From NCBI GenBank assembly GCA_002297865.1, contig DBKX01000179.1, positions 1-7,167 of the forward strand: a stretch of 7,167 nucleotides of DNA, read 5' to 3'. Below are positions 4,230 to 7,167 of this stretch, in pieces. The first letter of the stretch is position 1. Each line of letters opens with the position of its first letter. The stretch is from Lachnoclostridium sp. UBA739 (GTDB taxonomy: Bacteria > Bacillota_A > Clostridia > Lachnospirales > Lachnospiraceae). The notes beneath the pieces were generated by a model. It was not told the DNA's origin, did no database searches, and was given only the letters and a program-made list of their open reading frames with translations. Both the position numbers and the translations under genes were made by a program.

Positions 4230-7167
4230 ATGAGAAAGGTATTTCACAAGTTAGGCAGCGCAGTCTTAATTGTGTCCATGATTAGTACTTCTGTAGCAAT
4301 GCCAGAGCGTCTGTTTCAAAAGAACATAACAGTGCAGGCAGAAGAAACAGAGAGCAGCGCAGATCTGAAAATAAGTGATAAGATGCAGGTCAAAGTTGAT
4401 GGTGCAGATGAAGCAGATTTAAAATTGTACTCAAACGGGGTGTATGAAACAAAATTTGAGATGGATGCAGGAGCACATACGATTCAGGTTATGAAAAATG
4501 GTGCTACATACAAAACAAAAAAGAGCGTTACATTGGATACAGCTCAAACAGTCTATGTGAGAGTAATCAATGGTGAGGTACAAGATTCTGTTAACAACAA
4601 AGAGGAGTTTCATACAGCTGCACTTGTTGGTAATTTTACTGGGCTAGATTTTGTAGATGAAAGTAATAATTCATACAAAGTAGCAAGTTGGAATCCAGCA
4701 GATGCCAATGCAGAACTAACTTATCTTGGCGGAGGAATTTTTTCTAGAACATTTAAGTTTAAAGCATTAGAAGAAGATTTGCAACTGGGCGATGGCGGGT
4801 ACAAAGTAGCTTTAGATGATGGATGGGATGTTAGTTTTGGAAATGGTTCAGGTAACATTGAACTTACCATTCCAAAAGGAACTGAAGAACTTACTGTTTT
4901 TGCAGATATCTTAAAAGGAACTGTTTATGATTCCGTAAGAAGCGGTTCTTACAAAGTTACACAGAACGACCCAACGGCAGATATTAATTTGAATGCATTT
5001 GATTATACAGTATCTGTAATTGGAACGGTTCGTTGTGGTGTTTCGGAATGGGATACGAAAGCAACAGGATTTGAATTTACTAAGCTTACAGATTCCTTAT
5101 ATATATATCAGGCAACCCTTACAAAAGGAACCTATCAGTACAAAGCAGCAATTAACTATCAATACTGGTATGAAGCAAATGGTGGTGATAATAAGTCATT
5201 TGAAGCTGCCGAAGCGAAGCAGCAGGTTATCTTCTTATATGATGCAAAAGACGAAAGTCTTTACGATTCTGTGACTTCTGGTGATATTATTGCAGCTAGA
5301 CTTGGTATGCAGGCTGAAAAAGCAGTTTCTAAGGTGCAGAATAATGCCAATGGTACTACTACCTTTATTACAACCTTAGCAAATAAGGGGGATAAGGTAC
5401 AGTTAGTATATGCACCAAAAGCAGATATTGCAAAGAAAACCACTGTAACCATGAAAGAAGGAAAAAACAGCAAAGGAAATTTTGATGGAACCTTTGTATC
5501 GGATGCAATCTATTTTGGAGACGATGCATTAGATTACGTATTTTATTATGTAATCAATGATAAGATGACATTAGATGATATTGCTAAAGTTGTTGAAATT
5601 GAAGGAGCACTTTATTCAAGCTATACAAGAGAAAAATTCACAGGAAGATTAATTACAGTTCCTGGAACATTTCCTGGAAAGAGCTGGGTTGAAACTTCCA
5701 ATGTTATGACTTATCTGGGAGATGGTTTATACTCTTATACATTTAAGGATGTGCCAGCAGCCAATTATGAGTTTAAGATTGCGACAGGTTCTTGGGCAGA
5801 GAATTACGGTGTAGATGGTATTCCAAGCGGTGCTAACTACGCAGTAGCAGTGCCAGAAAAACAGGATGTAACGATTTATTATACAGACTTAACGACACAT
5901 CGTGCGGTTACAAGTTTAACATATAAGTTTGCATCTGCTAAAGTAACAGGAGATGGCATTGATGTTACATTAGAAGATCCAGGACTTACTGGTATCTATA
6001 AAGCGAGTGTTGCTATGAAAGCTGGAACTTACAGCGATTTAGTACTAGGTTATGAGGGTAGCAATTTACCAATCGATACAATCAATTTAAAAGAAGACAA
6101 AGAAGTAACATTTTATTTCGATCCATCTACAGGAATTTATTACAACGATTCTACCATGGTAGAAACCAACAAAGAAGCTGTAAAATTCGATTCCAAAGAT
6201 ACTGCATATAAGAGCATTTTTGGAGCAGTAGAAGAAGGAAAGAACGTTACATTTTCAATTGATACTGGTTCCGATGTAACCAAAGCCCTTTTAATTGTAA
6301 AAGGACAGGATTTAAAGAGCATCGATATGAAAGCAGCAGAAAATGGCTCTAATAAGAAATGGTCTGCTGATGTAACATTTGACAAATATGGACAGTACAC
6401 ATATTTCTTTGCATTATATTATGGTTCCTATGTTCAGATTTACTGTGACGATGATGGCTATTATGGCACAGGACACTTAACGAATTTATCAGAGTTAAAA
6501 GCATATGACTTAGTTGTATATAAATCAGGTTACAAAACACCTGACTGGATGAAAAATTCAGTTATTTATCAGATTTTCCCTGACCGTTTCTTTAATGGAG
6601 ATAAATCTAATGATCAGGCACAGACAACATCTCGTGGTGCGACAGATTATGAATATATTACAAAATGGTATTCATACCCAGAAAATCCATCTCAAGAAGA
6701 GTTACATCCAGATGAATATCCTGAAAATGCTTGCAAAGGTGATGGAAACTGGAACAACGAAATCTATGGTGGTGACTTAAAAGGTATCGTTGACCGAATT
6801 GATTATTTAAAAGCACTTGGAGTAAATGTAATTTACTTAAATCCTGTATTTTCATCTATCTCCAGTCATAGATATGATGCAACAGATTACAGAAAGATTG
6901 ACCCTATCCTTGGTGATTTAGGAGATTTTAGCGAACTTGTAAAAGCAGCAGAGAATAATGGCATGCACATCGTGCTAGACGGTGTATTTAACCATGTATC
7001 CGATGATTCTATTTACTTTGACCGTTACTATAAATTTGTAGGTCAAGATGGCAAAGTAGGAGCTTATCCATACTGGGCTTATGTTTATGATTGTATGAGT
7101 GAGAAAGGCGTTACACAGGAACAGGCTATTGCAGATGCGAAGGCATATTTCAAATCAAAAGGTGTAA
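4230..7167 (+). CDS. Secreted multi-module GH13 alpha-amylase/amylopullulanase, N-terminal part
   Basis: An open frame of 979 codons that runs off the right edge. The ATG at 4230 is preferred because AGGAAAGG (4213-4220) sits 9 bases away; in-frame ATGs at 4221 and 4206 have worse spacing. A signal peptide is visible: MRKVFHK, a hydrophobic core (8-24), and a likely cut after VQA (35-37). Then come small beta-rich modules: a short one about 45-121, X25-like ones about 129-236 and 256-348, a spacer about 349-470, an X25-like one about 475-560, a short one about 563-641, and a CBM34-like domain about 645-765. The GH13 barrel starts at VIYQIFPDRFFNGD (778-791), with EIYGGDL (844-850), IYLNPVF (868-874), HRYDATDY (880-887) and conserved region I DGVFNH (917-922). 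It should hydrolyse starch, pullulan or glycogen outside the cell, with the modules binding substrate. The catalytic Asp/Glu regions and any cell-wall anchor lie beyond the window, so amylase, pullulanase and neopullulanase cannot be separated. Confidence 0.93.
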   Translation, partial: MRKVFHKLGSAVLIVSMISTSVAMPERLFQKNITVQAEETESSADLKISDKMQVKVDGADEADLKLYSNGVYETKFEMDAGAHTIQVMKNGATYKTKKSVTLDTAQTVYVRVINGEVQDSVNNKEEFHTAALVGNFTGLDFVDESNNSYKVASWNPADANAELTYLGGGIFSRTFKFKALEEDLQLGDGGYKVALDDGWDVSFGNGSGNIELTIPKGTEELTVFADILKGTVYDSVRSGSYKVTQNDPTADINLNAFDYTVSVIGTVRCGVSEWDTKATGFEFTKLTDSLYIYQATLTKGTYQYKAAINYQYWYEANGGDNKSFEAAEAKQQVIFLYDAKDESLYDSVTSGDIIAARLGMQAEKAVSKVQNNANGTTTFITTLANKGDKVQLVYAPKADIAKKTTVTMKEGKNSKGNFDGTFVSDAIYFGDDALDYVFYYVINDKMTLDDIAKVVEIEGALYSSYTREKFTGRLITVPGTFPGKSWVETSNVMTYLGDGLYSYTFKDVPAANYEFKIATGSWAENYGVDGIPSGANYAVAVPEKQDVTIYYTDLTTHRAVTSLTYKFASAKVTGDGIDVTLEDPGLTGIYKASVAMKAGTYSDLVLGYEGSNLPIDTINLKEDKEVTFYFDPSTGIYYNDSTMVETNKEAVKFDSKDTAYKSIFGAVEEGKNVTFSIDTGSDVTKALLIVKGQDLKSIDMKAAENGSNKKWSADVTFDKYGQYTYFFALYYGSYVQIYCDDDGYYGTGHLTNLSELKAYDLVVYKSGYKTPDWMKNSVIYQIFPDRFFNGDKSNDQAQTTSRGATDYEYITKWYSYPENPSQEELHPDEYPENACKGDGNWNNEIYGGDLKGIVDRIDYLKALGVNVIYLNPVFSSISSHRYDATDYRKIDPILGDLGDFSELVKAAENNGMHIVLDGVFNHVSDDSIYFDRYYKFVGQDGKVGAYPYWAYVYDCMSEKGVTQEQAIADAKAYFKSKGV
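4434..6152 (+). repeat. Protein-level array of related beta-sandwich modules in the GH13 enzyme
   Basis: Successive modules end in a similar motif: QDSV (118-121), YDSV (233-236), YDSV (345-348), HRAV (557-560, degenerate) and YNDS (638-641). The first and last modules also align internally: GVYETKFEMDAGAHT (70-84) matches a later GIYKASVAMKAGTYS segment in pattern. The X25-type core YKVALDDGWDVSFGNG in the second module corresponds to YEFKIATGSWAENYGVDG in the fourth. No long DNA-level repeat was noticed, so any duplications are old. Module borders are approximate and estimated by eye. Confidence 0.5.

Noticed and set aside
4190..4285. Short ORF from ATG 4190 overlapping the start of the GH13 gene in another frame
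   Set aside because: GGGGAA lies only a couple of bases before the ATG, the product is 31 residues with no recognisable feature, and it overlaps a clear signal peptide coding region.
5020..5274. 84-codon + strand ORF inside the GH13 gene
   Set aside because: It is a shadow of the GH13 reading frame, which shows continuous recognisable modules and domain motifs on both sides.
1..7167. CRISPR arrays, tRNA/rRNA genes, insertion sequences, phage or defence genes
   Set aside because: No regularly spaced repeats, cloverleaf-like or rRNA-like sequence, transposase or terminal inverted repeats were seen.

Overview
The window is low-GC DNA (many A/T-ending codons, strong AGGAG-type ribosome binding sites, short intergenic regions with intrinsic terminators). 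It looks like a Firmicute of class Clostridia, most probably a Lachnospiraceae member. Three points support this: a stand-alone HD-GYP protein with a clostridial-style N-terminal module, a cytoplasmic alkylsulfatase-family protein, and a large secreted multi-module starch-degrading enzyme. The genus call is inference.

Layout, all on the + strand. (1) 70-1101: an HD-GYP family protein (cyclic-di-GMP phosphodiesterase family), ended by an intrinsic terminator at 1123-1165. (2) 1167-1374: a leader holding an orphan 13-bp imperfect hairpin (1201-1236) and a weak promoter candidate. (3) 1375-3894: an 839-residue protein recognisable along about 610 residues as an alkyl/aryl-sulfatase of the SdsA1/BDS1 type (metallo-beta-lactamase fold, helical dimerisation region, SCP2-like domain), followed by about 200 residues that I do not recognise. 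A strong terminator follows at 3926-3961. (4) 3962-4229: a long leader with a perfect TATAAT box, a terminator-like hairpin and a perfect 16-bp dyad (TGTAAC-TTAT-GTTACA) just before the ribosome binding site. (5) 4230 to the right edge: the N-terminal 979 residues of a secreted GH13 alpha-amylase/amylopullulanase-type enzyme, with a signal peptide, a string of small beta-rich modules (several X25/pullulanase-like), a CBM34-like domain and the first part of the catalytic barrel.

The terminators and leaders indicate three separate transcription units, so no operon is evident. The most unusual content is that both intracellular enzyme-family proteins have damaged catalytic metal sites inside otherwise well-preserved, full-length reading frames. 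The alkylsulfatase-like protein has EAAEAC where the family carries its HxHxDH zinc motif, and its other expected ligand positions are also changed. The HD-GYP protein has LD instead of the HD dyad, while its HHE...DGxGYP signature is intact. These look like maintained pseudoenzymes or repurposed proteins rather than decaying genes. The GH13 enzyme looks normal as far as it is visible, but its catalytic aspartate and glutamate lie beyond the window.
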